A DNA stretch of 55,887 bases from assembly GCA_947584595.1 (NCBI GenBank), contig CANPWP010000012.1:1-55887 (forward strand). Reading direction: 5' to 3'. Every line of letters begins with the position of its first letter. Within the stretch, counting starts at the first letter, position 1. The DNA comes from an uncultured Clostridia bacterium (GTDB lineage Bacteria; Bacillota; Clostridia; Oscillospirales; Acutalibacteraceae). Positions 1 to 8,789 of the stretch are shown here, piece after piece. The position numbers were made by a program, and so were the translations under genes. The notes beneath the pieces are model-generated. The model had not been told where the DNA came from and ran no database searches. It saw nothing but the letters and a program-made list of their open reading frames with translations.

Positions 1-134
1 ATGGTCTTTCTCCGGACCAACTTGAAAATATTTATTTTTTGTGATTTCTCTTGTCCACTTTATTGACTATAATCCAACCTTGCAAATATTTGTTTGTCTT
101 TTATTAAACGTATATACTACTCCTATAGTACATT

Positions 135-2381
135 TTATTCATCAAGTGAATTTACTTCGTTTATGATTTTATCAATTTCCTCGTCAGAGACAAGCGGTCT
201 TTGGGCTTCGATTTTAAAATCTTCTGCACTTTGAGCATTTTCAAATGCTGTTGAAGAGGAAAAAATATCCTTATAAACCGCCTTTTGCTGTGGTACCTCT
301 TCGCTCGTTTCCTCGGATAAGCCCTCACTTATTTCATTAAGCTTTTCTTCCGTTTCTTCTTTAACAACGTCACTGCTTTTAGCAGGTGATGCATTGACCT
401 TTTCTATTCCTTCGTTTAAAATTCTCTCTGTTTCTTCAAAAGCTTTATTTTCCGCTCTTTCTGCTTCTTCCTGAGCTTTTCTGCGCCTTTCTTCTGCCTG
501 CTTTTTAAGTTCAACAAGGTGATTTTCCGGTTTCTCTACCATTGTTTGACCCTCTTTAAAGTAAATATCATACCAAACAAGGAAAACATAAATTGTCCAA
601 ACCTTACGACTGTTATCTTCCTTGTTATAATAATGATCATCAAGCCAGTTAAGCAAGATATCACAGTTAAAAAATTTCTGGGCAGTTTTGCTTAAAAACT
701 TTTCTCTTACTACCATATAGTAATGCTCATCTCTCAGCCATACTCTTGTTGGAACAGGGAAGCCCAGCTTTTCTTTTTCTGCTGTTTCTATTGGAAGATG
801 TCTTGCCGCTGCTTTACGCATTGCATATTTAGTGTTTTGCTTGTTGCATCTTAATTTTGTAGGCAGCTTAGACGCAACCTTAAACACCTCTTTATCAAGG
901 AACGGCACTCTTAATTCAAGTGAATTTGCCATACTCATTCTGTCCGCTTTAAGGAGAATATCGCCCACCATCCACATATTTATATCAAGATACTGCATTT
1001 TTGTTACATCGTCGTATTTTCTTGCTTTAATGTAGTGCTTTTTAGTAAGCTCCTGCGGGCGGGTCGCAATAGACGGGTCTTGTAAAAGTGCCTGCTTTTC
1101 CTCTTTATCATACATAAATGCGTTGCCTATAAAACGCTCTTCAAGAGGATGTGTCGCCCTTATAAGATAATCTCTGCCCTTAATATCAGGAAGCTTTTTG
1201 CAAATCTTGCAAATTGCTTTTCTGATACAATAAGGTACAATTGTCTGATATATTTTAAAGACCCTTGGGTCGTTATAGCAAGTATAACCGCCAAAAAGCT
1301 CGTCCGCACCCTCGCCTGAAAGCACAACCTTAACATATTCGCTTGCAAGACGTGATACAAAGTAAAGGGCAATGCAGGAAGGGTCTGCCAACGGCTGATC
1401 CATATAATACTGAACCGTTGGAACTGCGTCCCAAAATTCCTCGCTTGAAATAAGGTGAGTATGATGTTCAACACCGATTTTTTTGCTCAAATTTTCTGCC
1501 CAGCTTATTTCGTTATATTTTTCTCCGAAATCAAAGCCTACTGTAAATGTTTTTTGGTCTGCAAAATATGTTGAAACATAGCTTGAATCAACACCGCTTG
1601 AAAGAAAACAGCCAACCTCTACATCGGCAATTTTATGTGCATTTACCGAATTTTCAAAAACCTTTTCAATTTCATCTACGGCTTCTTCTTCAGTAATGGT
1701 TTCGTCAGGCTCAAATTTAGGGTCAAAATAACGTGTCGTTTCAATTTTTCCGTCTTTATACCAAAGGTAATGGCCAGGAAGCAGACAGTAAACTCCCTCA
1801 AAAAATGTTTCCGGCGGTACGCAATACTGATAAGAAAGATAAGTATCAAGGGCATTATAGTTGAATTTCTTTTCAAAGTTTGGGTATTCAAGAATACTTT
1901 TTATTTCACTTGCATAAATAAAGTTGCCGTTTACTGTTGTATAGTGCATCGGCTTGATTCCGAAAAAGTCCCTGGCTATAAATACGGATTTATCTACAGT
2001 ATTATAAATTGCAAAGCCGAACATTCCTCTTAATTTATCAAGAAGTCCCTCCTGCCATTCTTCAAAGCCGTGGATTAAAACCTCTGAGTCTGTATCTGTG
2101 TAGAATTTATGTCCCTTTTCAATAAGGATTTTTCTTAAATCCTTATAGTTGTAAATTTCTCCGTTAAAAGTAAGAACAAGAGTTTTATCCTCGTTATAAA
2201 TAGGCTGGCTTCCTGTTACTCCTATATCAATAATGCTTAAACGGCGAAATCCCATTGAAATATAATCATCGGTAAATACACCATCGGAATCAGGTCCTCT
2301 GTGGGTTATTACCTCTGTCATATTTTTTATTGTCTGATCTCGGTCAACAACCTGACCTGTAAATCCGCAAATACCGCACAT
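135..2381 (-). CDS. asnB: Asparagine synthetase B (glutamine-hydrolysing) with acidic C-terminal tail
   Basis: The protein makes asparagine from aspartate, ATP and glutamine in the cytoplasm. I start it at 2381 because this places Cys2 of MCGICGF, the glutaminase nucleophile, at the N-terminus, with AAGGAG about 9 bases upstream. A longer upstream reading has no comparable site. The class II amidotransferase domain covers roughly residues 2-210. The synthetase domain follows, with the PP-loop motif SSGVDSS near residue 259 and the GEGADELFGGY segment. Conserved family sequence ends near residue 613. Residues 614-748 are an extra tail rich in Glu, Lys and Ala, beginning MVEKPENH, probably coiled coil and then disordered. 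The gene stands alone, divergent from the DUF554 gene. The synthetase call is firm; the role of the tail is unknown. Confidence 0.95.
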   Translation of the reverse strand: MCGICGFTGQVVDRDQTIKNMTEVITHRGPDSDGVFTDDYISMGFRRLSIIDIGVTGSQPIYNEDKTLVLTFNGEIYNYKDLRKILIEKGHKFYTDTDSEVLIHGFEEWQEGLLDKLRGMFGFAIYNTVDKSVFIARDFFGIKPMHYTTVNGNFIYASEIKSILEYPNFEKKFNYNALDTYLSYQYCVPPETFFEGVYCLLPGHYLWYKDGKIETTRYFDPKFEPDETITEEEAVDEIEKVFENSVNAHKIADVEVGCFLSSGVDSSYVSTYFADQKTFTVGFDFGEKYNEISWAENLSKKIGVEHHTHLISSEEFWDAVPTVQYYMDQPLADPSCIALYFVSRLASEYVKVVLSGEGADELFGGYTCYNDPRVFKIYQTIVPYCIRKAICKICKKLPDIKGRDYLIRATHPLEERFIGNAFMYDKEEKQALLQDPSIATRPQELTKKHYIKARKYDDVTKMQYLDINMWMVGDILLKADRMSMANSLELRVPFLDKEVFKVASKLPTKLRCNKQNTKYAMRKAAARHLPIETAEKEKLGFPVPTRVWLRDEHYYMVVREKFLSKTAQKFFNCDILLNWLDDHYYNKEDNSRKVWTIYVFLVWYDIYFKEGQTMVEKPENHLVELKKQAEERRRKAQEEAERAENKAFEETERILNEGIEKVNASPAKSSDVVKEETEEKLNEISEGLSEETSEEVPQQKAVYKDIFSSSTAFENAQSAEDFKIEAQRPLVSDEEIDKIINEVNSLDE

Positions 2382-2583
2382 AATGAAGGCTCCTTTCAAA
2401 GGGATTTCTTTTATTAACAAAATATTATCATAAAATATTTTATCATATTTTAAAATCTTTATCAACTAAATATAATTAAAAACATAATTTTTGCCTGCAT
2501 TTACCCTTTTCAGTCAATATTTTATATTGATAAAAATTATAAGATGTTATATAATTTGTGTATCAATTTATGTGAGGTTAAAA

Positions 2584-3306
2584 ATGAACGGTATAGGTTT
2601 ATTAGGTACGATTGTTAATACTTTAACGGTTTTATTTGGTTCATCCTTAGGATTTTTAATGAAAAAAGGTATTCCCGAAAGGTTTTCTGATATAATTTTT
2701 AAGGGACTTGCCTTAGTAACGATTTTTATAGGAGTTTCGGGCTCTCTCGTCGGCGAGAATACCCTTCTTGCAGTAATTGCTATGGTGCTGGGTGCGTTTA
2801 TCGGTGAGCTTATAAATATTGACAAGCATATTAACGTTCTCGCAAAAAGGCTTGAAAATAAATTTGATAAAAACAACAGCAACTCCACCTTTTCACAAGG
2901 TTTTACTTCTGCCTGCCTGCTGTTTTGCGTTGGCGCTATGACTATTGTAGGCTGTTTACAGGCGGGTTTAAAGGGCGATAACACCGTTCTTTTCACAAAA
3001 TCTACAATGGATTTTGTTTCATCATTTATTTTTGCAAGCACAATGGGACTTGGCGTTGTTTTTTCAAGCATATTTGTTTTTGTTTATCAGGGACTTTTAA
3101 CCTTGCTTGCAGGAGTTTTATCTCCTGTTTTAACAACTTCTGTAATAAATGAAATGTCCTGTGTAGGGTACATAATCATTATTGGTCTGGGACTTAATAT
3201 GCTCGACTTAACAAAATTAAAAATTATGAATTTTGTACCTGCAATTTTTCTGCCAATCTTATTGTGTCCTCTTTATGACTGGATTTATAAAATAATTGTC
3301 TTTTAA
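2584..3306 (+). CDS. DUF554 family integral membrane protein
   Basis: This is a 240-residue, almost wholly hydrophobic protein with about seven predicted membrane segments. It fits the DUF554 family (E. coli YqgA / B. subtilis YdfK type), whose transport or other function is not established. The start at 2584 follows GAGGTTAAAA and gives the usual family N-terminus, a Gly-rich segment beginning MNGIGLLGTIVN. Family-like features are the small-residue-rich helix near residues 35-70 and the FCVGAMTIVGCLQAG segment in the middle. It is divergent from asnB and ends at a terminator hairpin about 25 bases downstream, so it is probably a single-gene unit. Nothing links it functionally to its neighbours. 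Confidence 0.85.
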   Translation: MNGIGLLGTIVNTLTVLFGSSLGFLMKKGIPERFSDIIFKGLALVTIFIGVSGSLVGENTLLAVIAMVLGAFIGELINIDKHINVLAKRLENKFDKNNSNSTFSQGFTSACLLFCVGAMTIVGCLQAGLKGDNTVLFTKSTMDFVSSFIFASTMGLGVVFSSIFVFVYQGLLTLLAGVLSPVLTTSVINEMSCVGYIIIIGLGLNMLDLTKLKIMNFVPAIFLPILLCPLYDWIYKIIVF

Positions 3307-3331
3307 TTTTTAACTTTCTTAGTTACTTTTT

Positions 3332-3366
3332 AAAGCTGTCTTTAAAATAAGATAGCTTTTTTATTT
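3332..3366 (+). terminator. Intrinsic terminator after the DUF554 gene
   Basis: A hairpin with arms AAAGCTGTCTT and AAGATAGCTTT (one mismatch) is followed by a T-rich run. It lies 25 bases after the DUF554 stop codon and before purL. Confidence 0.7.
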
Positions 3367-3489
3367 TAAAAAATAAAATGTCAATATTTCTTTTAGTTTT
3401 GGTTTGTATAATTCTAATTCAAAACTATAAACGTTGTATAATATGATAAAATTCAATATATTAATTGATTTTTCAGGAGGCATGCTGAT

Positions 3490-6400
3490 ATGTCACAAGT
3501 ATTAAGACTTTTTGCAGAAAAAAGAGAGGGATTTGATGTTCTTGCAAAACAGACCTTGTGGGATTTACGTCACAATTTAGGAATAAAATCAATTGAGGAC
3601 CTGAGATATGTAATCAGATATGATATTTCTGGACTCTCCAAAGAAGATTTTGACAAAGCAAAGAACATTATTCTTTCTGAGCCGAATGCTGATATTATTT
3701 ACGAGGAAACTTTGCCTGTTGAAGACGGATGGCAGATATTTGCGATGGAGTATTTGCCGGGTCAATACGACCAGCGGGGTGACTCTGCGGAGCAATGCGT
3801 TCAGCTTTTAACACAAGGTGAGCGCTGCAAGGTATTAACTGCAAGAGTTATTGTTCTTAAAGGCGATATCACCGAGGACGAGCTTAACAAGGTTAAGGAA
3901 TATCTTGTAAACCCTGTTGAAAGCCGAATTGCCTCTCTTGAAAAACCCGATACACTTGATATTCCAGCTGAAATTCCTGAAAATGTAAAAACCGTTGAGG
4001 GCTTTATAAGCTGGAACAAAGATGAAATGACCGACTACTACAACTCAATGGGATTTGCAATGACTCTCTCTGACCTTGAATTCTGCCGTGATTATTTCAG
4101 AGATACTGAGCACCGTGACCCGTTTGTTACGGAACTGAGGGTTATTGACACATACTGGTCTGACCATTGCAGACATACAACATTTTTAACAAGACTTGAT
4201 AAAATAGAAATTGAGAAAAAGGCTTTAGGAAGTGTTATTGAAAACGCACTTAAAGCATACTATGACGCAAGAGATGAAATTTACGGAGAGGATACAACCA
4301 GAGACGTATCCTTAATGGATATGGCCCTTGTGGGAATGAAGCTTCTCAAAAAAAGAGGTCTTATTCCAGACCTTGATGAAAGTGATGAAATCAATGCCTG
4401 CTCAATCGAAGTTCCCGTTACAATAGACGGAAAAACAGAGCAGTGGCTTGTTCAATTTAAAAACGAGACCCATAACCACCCGACTGAAATTGAACCTTTC
4501 GGCGGTGCGGCAACCTGTTTGGGCGGAGCTATAAGAGATCCTCTTTCAGGCAGAAGCTATGTTTATCAGGCTATGCGTGTTACCGGCTCGGGTGACCCTA
4601 CAATTCCCTTTAAAGATACAATGAAGGGCAAACTGCCAACAAGAAAAATTACAACGGGTGCGGCTCAGGGTTACAGCTCTTACGGCAACCAAATCGGTCT
4701 TGCAACAGGTCAGGTTACCGAGCTTTACGATAAAGGATATGTTGCAAAAAGAATGGAAATAGGTGCAGTAATAGGCGCATCTCCAAAGGAAAATGTTATT
4801 CGTGAAGTTCCCGCTCCCGATGATGTAATTGTTCTTTTAGGCGGCAGAACGGGACGTGACGGATGCGGCGGTGCAACAGGCTCTTCAAAAGCACATACAC
4901 TGGATTCCATTGAAACCTGCGGTGCAGAGGTGCAAAAGGGCAATCCCCCTACAGAAAGAAAAATTCAGCGTTTGTTCAGAAACGGTAAAGTTGCAAAAAT
5001 GATCAAACGCTGTAACGACTTCGGCGCAGGCGGCGTATGCGTTGCTATTGGCGAACTTGCAGACGGACTTTCTGTTGACCTCGATAAGGTTACAAAAAAA
5101 TACGAAGGTCTTGACGGTACAGAGCTGGCAATCTCCGAAAGTCAGGAAAGAATGGCTGTTGTACTTGACAAGAATGATGTTGATAAATTTATTGCAGAAG
5201 CAGAAAAGGAAAATCTTGAAGCAACAGCAGTCGCCGTTGTAACGGAAAGTCCGAGACTTACAATGAAATGGAGAGGCGATACGATTGTAGATTTAAGCCG
5301 TGAATTTCTTAATACAAACGGTGTTACGCAGGTTGCCAATGCTTATATTACAGCACCAAAGACAGAGGATTGTTACAGAGACAACTGCCCCGATGTATTA
5401 AGGGATTTAAGCCTTGAAGAAGCTTTCATAAAAAACCTTGAAAGACTTGAGGTTTGCTCACAAATCGGCTTAAGCGAACGATTTGATGCGTCTATCGGTG
5501 CGGCAACGGTTATAATGCCTTTTGGAGGTAAAACACAGCTTACTCCTCAGGAAGCAATGGCGGCTAAAATCCCTCTTGAAAAAGGAGAAACAGACGACGC
5601 TACCGCAATGAGCTTCGGATATATTCCCGGAGTTTCCCGATGGAGTCCGTTCCACGGCTCTGCTTATGCAGTTGTTGAGTCACTTTCAAAACTGCTTGCG
5701 ATAGGAGCTTATCCGCTTAAAGCAAGACTTACTTTCCAGGAATATTTTGAACGTCTTATGGCTGACCCTAAACGCTGGGGCAAGCCTGCTGCCGCACTTT
5801 TAGGTGCTATGGAGGCTCAAATTCAGCTTGATATCCCATCAATAGGCGGTAAAGACAGTATGTCGGGTACTTTTGAAGATATTGACGTTCCGCCGACGCT
5901 TGTAAGCTTTGCAGTTGCAATGACAAAGGCTTCTAAAACAATTTCCTGTGAATTTAAAAAAGCAAATTCCAAGGTTATTTATGTACCTGTTCCCGAAAAT
6001 AAGGAAACATTAATGCCGGATTGGGTTAAACTAAAAGAGATGTACAATGCAGTTTACGCTCTTATGGAACAGGGCAAGGTATTATCTGCTTCAGTTACAA
6101 AAGAGGGCGGTGCTGCTGCAAGCATTTGTAAAGCATGCTTTGGCAACAAAATCGGATTTAAGTTTACAAATGAGCTCAACTTTGATGAATTATTTGCTCC
6201 TTTCTCAGGCTCGCTTATTCTTGAGCTTGCAGAGGGTGCAGAGCTTGATAAAAAAGTACTTTACTATGAATTAGGTGTGACCGTTGATGATGAGAAAATT
6301 ACAGTTAGCGGCAAAGAATTTGAAATCGATACGCTCATTGATAAGTGGAGCGAACCGCTTGAAAAGATATTCCCGACAAAAGCAGAATGCCCTGAAATTG

Positions 6401-7257
6401 AAACAAGCGGAAGCTTATATACAGAGAGAAATACAAAATCACCTGCAATAAAAACAGCAAAGCCAAAGGTATTTATCCCCGTGTTCCCCGGCACTAACTG
6501 TGAGGTTGATACAGCCCGTGCTTTTGAAAAAGCAGGTGCTGAACCTGAGCTTCTTATTGTTAAAAATCTGACCCCTGCTCATATTGAAGAAACTATTGAA
6601 AAAATGGAAGAACTTATCAATAAATCGCAAATGATTATGATTCCCGGCGGTTTCTCAGGCGGTGACGAACCTGAGGGTTCAGGAAAATTCATTGCAACAA
6701 CATTCAGAAATCCTCGAATTGCCAATGCCGTTAATGAGCTTCTTAAAAACAGAGACGGATTAATGCTTGGTATTTGCAACGGATTTCAGGCTCTTATTAA
6801 GTTAGGCCTTGTTCCTTTCGGCGAAATTGTTGATATTTCTCCTGATTTTCCAACACTTACATTCAACTCAATCGGCAGACATATTTCACATATGGCATAT
6901 ACAAGAATTACATCTGTTAAGTCCCCATGGTTTGCAAAGGTAAATGCAGGCGATATATTTGCCGTTCCCGTATCTCACGGAGAGGGCAGATTTATGGCAA
7001 ACAGCGAAACTGTTAAAAAGCTGTTTGAAAACGGACAGGTTGCTACCCAGTATGTTGACTTAAATGGAGTCCCAAGCTCTGATATTGCTTATAACCTTAA
7101 CGGTTCGGTATGTGCGGTTGAGGGTATAACCTCTCCCGACGGACGAGTTTTAGGAAAAATGGGTCACAGCGAAAGAAAAGGCGAAAACCTTTATAAGAAT
7201 GTTCCCTTTGAAAAAGACCAGAAAATATTTGAAAGCGGCGTAGCATATTTTAAATAA
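3490..7257 (+). CDS. purL: Phosphoribosylformylglycinamidine synthase, single-chain type
   Basis: This enzyme converts FGAR, glutamine and ATP to FGAM in de novo purine synthesis. At 1255 residues it is the long single-chain form with a fused glutaminase. It starts after CAGGAGG with ATG at 3490. Visible landmarks are SDHCRHTTF near residue 220, the repeated AIRS-like ATP-binding halves (for example FGAGGVCVAIGEL and GGKDSMSGTF), and a C-terminal class I amidotransferase from about residue 995. The amidotransferase has GGFSGGDEPEGSGKF, the nucleophile Cys in LGICNGFQAL and the HGEGRF histidine/glutamate. The sequence resembles the clostridial subfamily of FGAM synthases. No other purine gene is adjacent and I see no purine riboswitch in the ~180-base leader. 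A strong terminator follows. Confidence 0.97.
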   Translation: MSQVLRLFAEKREGFDVLAKQTLWDLRHNLGIKSIEDLRYVIRYDISGLSKEDFDKAKNIILSEPNADIIYEETLPVEDGWQIFAMEYLPGQYDQRGDSAEQCVQLLTQGERCKVLTARVIVLKGDITEDELNKVKEYLVNPVESRIASLEKPDTLDIPAEIPENVKTVEGFISWNKDEMTDYYNSMGFAMTLSDLEFCRDYFRDTEHRDPFVTELRVIDTYWSDHCRHTTFLTRLDKIEIEKKALGSVIENALKAYYDARDEIYGEDTTRDVSLMDMALVGMKLLKKRGLIPDLDESDEINACSIEVPVTIDGKTEQWLVQFKNETHNHPTEIEPFGGAATCLGGAIRDPLSGRSYVYQAMRVTGSGDPTIPFKDTMKGKLPTRKITTGAAQGYSSYGNQIGLATGQVTELYDKGYVAKRMEIGAVIGASPKENVIREVPAPDDVIVLLGGRTGRDGCGGATGSSKAHTLDSIETCGAEVQKGNPPTERKIQRLFRNGKVAKMIKRCNDFGAGGVCVAIGELADGLSVDLDKVTKKYEGLDGTELAISESQERMAVVLDKNDVDKFIAEAEKENLEATAVAVVTESPRLTMKWRGDTIVDLSREFLNTNGVTQVANAYITAPKTEDCYRDNCPDVLRDLSLEEAFIKNLERLEVCSQIGLSERFDASIGAATVIMPFGGKTQLTPQEAMAAKIPLEKGETDDATAMSFGYIPGVSRWSPFHGSAYAVVESLSKLLAIGAYPLKARLTFQEYFERLMADPKRWGKPAAALLGAMEAQIQLDIPSIGGKDSMSGTFEDIDVPPTLVSFAVAMTKASKTISCEFKKANSKVIYVPVPENKETLMPDWVKLKEMYNAVYALMEQGKVLSASVTKEGGAAASICKACFGNKIGFKFTNELNFDELFAPFSGSLILELAEGAELDKKVLYYELGVTVDDEKITVSGKEFEIDTLIDKWSEPLEKIFPTKAECPEIETSGSLYTERNTKSPAIKTAKPKVFIPVFPGTNCEVDTARAFEKAGAEPELLIVKNLTPAHIEETIEKMEELINKSQMIMIPGGFSGGDEPEGSGKFIATTFRNPRIANAVNELLKNRDGLMLGICNGFQALIKLGLVPFGEIVDISPDFPTLTFNSIGRHISHMAYTRITSVKSPWFAKVNAGDIFAVPVSHGEGRFMANSETVKKLFENGQVATQYVDLNGVPSSDIAYNLNGSVCAVEGITSPDGRVLGKMGHSERKGENLYKNVPFEKDQKIFESGVAYFK

Positions 7258-7282
7258 TATATAATAAGAGAAATAAGAGATA

Positions 7283-7318
7283 CAGGCAGAAGCGTTTTGC
7301 TTCTGCCTGTTTTAATTG
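7283..7318 (+). terminator. Intrinsic terminator after purL
   Basis: A hairpin with arms AGGCAGAAGC and GCTTCTGCCT is followed by GTTTTAATT, 25 bases after the purL stop codon. Confidence 0.85.
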
Positions 7319-7328
7319 GAGTTTAGTA

Positions 7329-7610
7329 TTATGTTATTTCTTCTGCGCCGATTAGTGCCTCGGACGCAATTTTTATTCCAAGAGAAAATCCATCACAAAA
7401 AGCTTGTTCGTTGGTTAAAAATAAATAATCCTCATAAGAGAGATTATATTTTTTAAAAATTTCCTGCTGTACTTCATTAAGATTTGCTTTTAAATCTTCA
7501 CGATTATGCTCAACTAATCTGGAAATTTCCTTTATTTGCAGGTTATTTCCTCCCGAACATTCAACGGGTTTAAGTTCTCCTTTCCAAATCTGTGCAATAG
7601 CATTTGTCAT
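7329..7610 (-). CDS. Small DUF6809-like protein
   Basis: This is a 93-residue soluble acidic protein of unknown function. The start at 7610 is fixed by AAGGAGGTG seven bases upstream; longer readings lack a site. It begins MTNAIAQIWKGEL, has a charged helical middle and ends with a conserved-looking NEQAFCDGFSLGIKIASEAL segment. That layout is typical of small clostridial proteins grouped as DUF6809, which often sit beside XRE regulators as here. The XRE gene is transcribed divergently from the other side of a ~300-base AT-rich spacer, so the regulator may control it; this is inferred from position only. I recalled the family from sequence pattern and have not searched for it. Confidence 0.7.
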   Translation of the reverse strand: MTNAIAQIWKGELKPVECSGGNNLQIKEISRLVEHNREDLKANLNEVQQEIFKKYNLSYEDYLFLTNEQAFCDGFSLGIKIASEALIGAEEIT

Positions 7611-7701
7611 ATTTATCACCTCCTTAAATAATATTTTATAGATTATAAGGACCAACCCTTGCGCTCGCAAATAACAACGTATAATTGAATTTTTTTGACA
7701 A

Positions 7702-7866
7702 CCGTAAGCGTTGTTCTTACAATTACATAAAAATATTAGTGAAAACATTATCTACTTATTTAATTGTAATGATTCTGTTTTTTGATATTATAACATGAAA
7801 AATTTAAACAATCAATACTTTAGTACATATTTTATGCACTATAATACATTGATTAAATATAAAAAG
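7702..7866. repeat. AT-rich intergenic repeat, copy 1 (between DUF6809-like and XRE genes)
   Basis: This spacer shares a diverged but clear direct repeat with 8262-8418 on the other side of the XRE gene. Shared blocks in the same order include GTTCTTACAATTA, the run TTTTTTGATATTATA, ATGAAAAATTTA and a degenerate tail near GTACATATTTTATGCA. It probably holds the divergent promoters. Confidence 0.65.
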
Positions 7867-7911
7867 CATAATATCATATATAATATAGATACTTTAGAAT
7901 AGGAGTATTTT

Positions 7912-8253
7912 ATGAACAGGGAAGAAATAACCAAAAAAATAGGTGCAAATATTAAAAAATACAGACTTGCCGCTGACGTAAGTCAAGAAAACCTTTCTTT
8001 AGCGGCAAAGCTATCTTCCTCATATTTAGGCAAGCTTGAGCGTGGCGAAAAATGTCCTACTATTGATACTCTTTATAAAATAAGCGAAGCCTTAAAAATC
8101 TCAGTTTGCGATTTAATTATTTTTAATAATTCCGAATTGCATACAGATTCAGAACTTTTTCGCAGAATGAAATCTGCTTTTGAAAAAGCTTCTGAAAACA
8201 AAAAAATAATTATTGTTGAAATGATGGAAAATATTGTAAAAATGGATGAATAG
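7912..8253 (+). CDS. XRE-family helix-turn-helix transcriptional regulator
   Basis: This is a 113-residue DNA-binding protein. An HTH_3-type domain spans about residues 7-63: INKKIGANIKKYR-like helix 1, then SQENLSLAAKLSSSYLGKLERG carrying the helix-turn-helix, then PTIDTLYKISEALKIS. The C-terminal ~45 residues are a charged helix, probably for dimerisation. The start follows AGGAGTATTTT. It is divergent from the DUF6809-like gene and lies between two copies of a diverged AT-rich repeat, which could include its own operator. There is no toxin partner or phage gene next to it, so I call it a chromosomal orphan regulator. Its target is unknown. Confidence 0.88.
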   Translation: MNREEITKKIGANIKKYRLAADVSQENLSLAAKLSSSYLGKLERGEKCPTIDTLYKISEALKISVCDLIIFNNSELHTDSELFRRMKSAFEKASENKKIIIVEMMENIVKMDE

Positions 8254-8261
8254 AGAGAAAT

Positions 8262-8418
8262 GCTTGCGGTCGTTCTTACAATTATATAAAAACATTTGTG
8301 TAAATAACAGCTTCTTATTTACTTGTATTTTTTGATATTATAAATGAAAAATTTATACTAATTAACGTTCTTTATAACGTATTTTATATCATATAGTGCA
8401 TTAATATAGTTTAAAGAA
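8262..8418. repeat. AT-rich intergenic repeat, copy 2 (downstream of XRE gene)
   Basis: This is a diverged direct copy of 7702-7866. It begins just after the XRE stop codon with CGTTCTTACAATTATATAAAAA and runs to the edge of the palindromic element at 8424. It has no downstream gene, so it looks like the leftover of a tandem duplication of the regulator or its upstream region. Confidence 0.6.
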
Positions 8419-8423
8419 AAAAT

Positions 8424-8700
8424 GCCTCCCTCTGACAAGAAATTCCCCTACAAGGGGAAATGTCATCAACTTAGGAAAAGGTTAGATTAAAGCAGAACGT
8501 TTGAAAGAAAAAGCCTTCCCTAACAGGGAAGGTGGCACGACGGAGTCGTGACGGAAGGGTAGAAATATTTAGCTATGCACCCCTCAGTCAGCTTCGCTGA
8601 CAGCTCCCCTTAAGGGGAGCCTTTTTCTGCGAAAACGGCAACCCTTTTGCTGCTTTGCGATATTTCCTCTTGCAGGGGAATTTTCTCATAAGAGGGAGCC
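8424..8700. repeat. Long palindromic non-coding element (MITE-like)
   Basis: The block reads as one long imperfect inverted repeat. The outer arms are GCCTCCCTCTGACAAGAAATT from 8424 and its partner ending AGAGGGAGCC at 8700, both continuing into CCCCT/AGGGG hairpins. The inner arms are at 8513-8560 and 8580-8621, with AGAAAAAGCCTTCCCT matching the complement of AGGGGAGCCTTTTTCT. Each inner arm is itself a double hairpin (GGGAAGG-type plus CACGAC/GTCGTG, and CAGTCAGC/GCTGAC plus AGCTCCCCT/AGGGGAGC). No gene lies inside. The inner arms match the ends of the DUF559 unit at 50966-51450. Confidence 0.75.
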
Positions 8701-8760
8701 AAGCAAGAAGTTACAATAATTTATGCTCTTTTGTGTTAAATAGTACTTTTTCGACAGAAT

Positions 8761-8786
8761 AAAACGATTGCAAAAGCAATCGTTTT
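8761..8786 (-). terminator. Intrinsic terminator after spoVAD
   Basis: A perfect hairpin with arms AAAACGATTG and CAATCGTTTT ends 4 bases from the spoVAD stop codon, with a T-rich 3' side when read on the minus strand. Confidence 0.85.
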
Positions 8787-8789
8787 ATT

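Noticed and set aside
3366..3489. Possible purine riboswitch in the purL leader
   Set aside because: The leader is short and AT-only in character. I could not find the paired P2/P3 loops or the conserved core expected of a purine or PRPP-type riboswitch.
8424..8700. CRISPR-like repeats in the palindromic region
   Set aside because: The repeats are inverted hairpins of unequal type, not evenly spaced direct repeats, and no cas gene is present.
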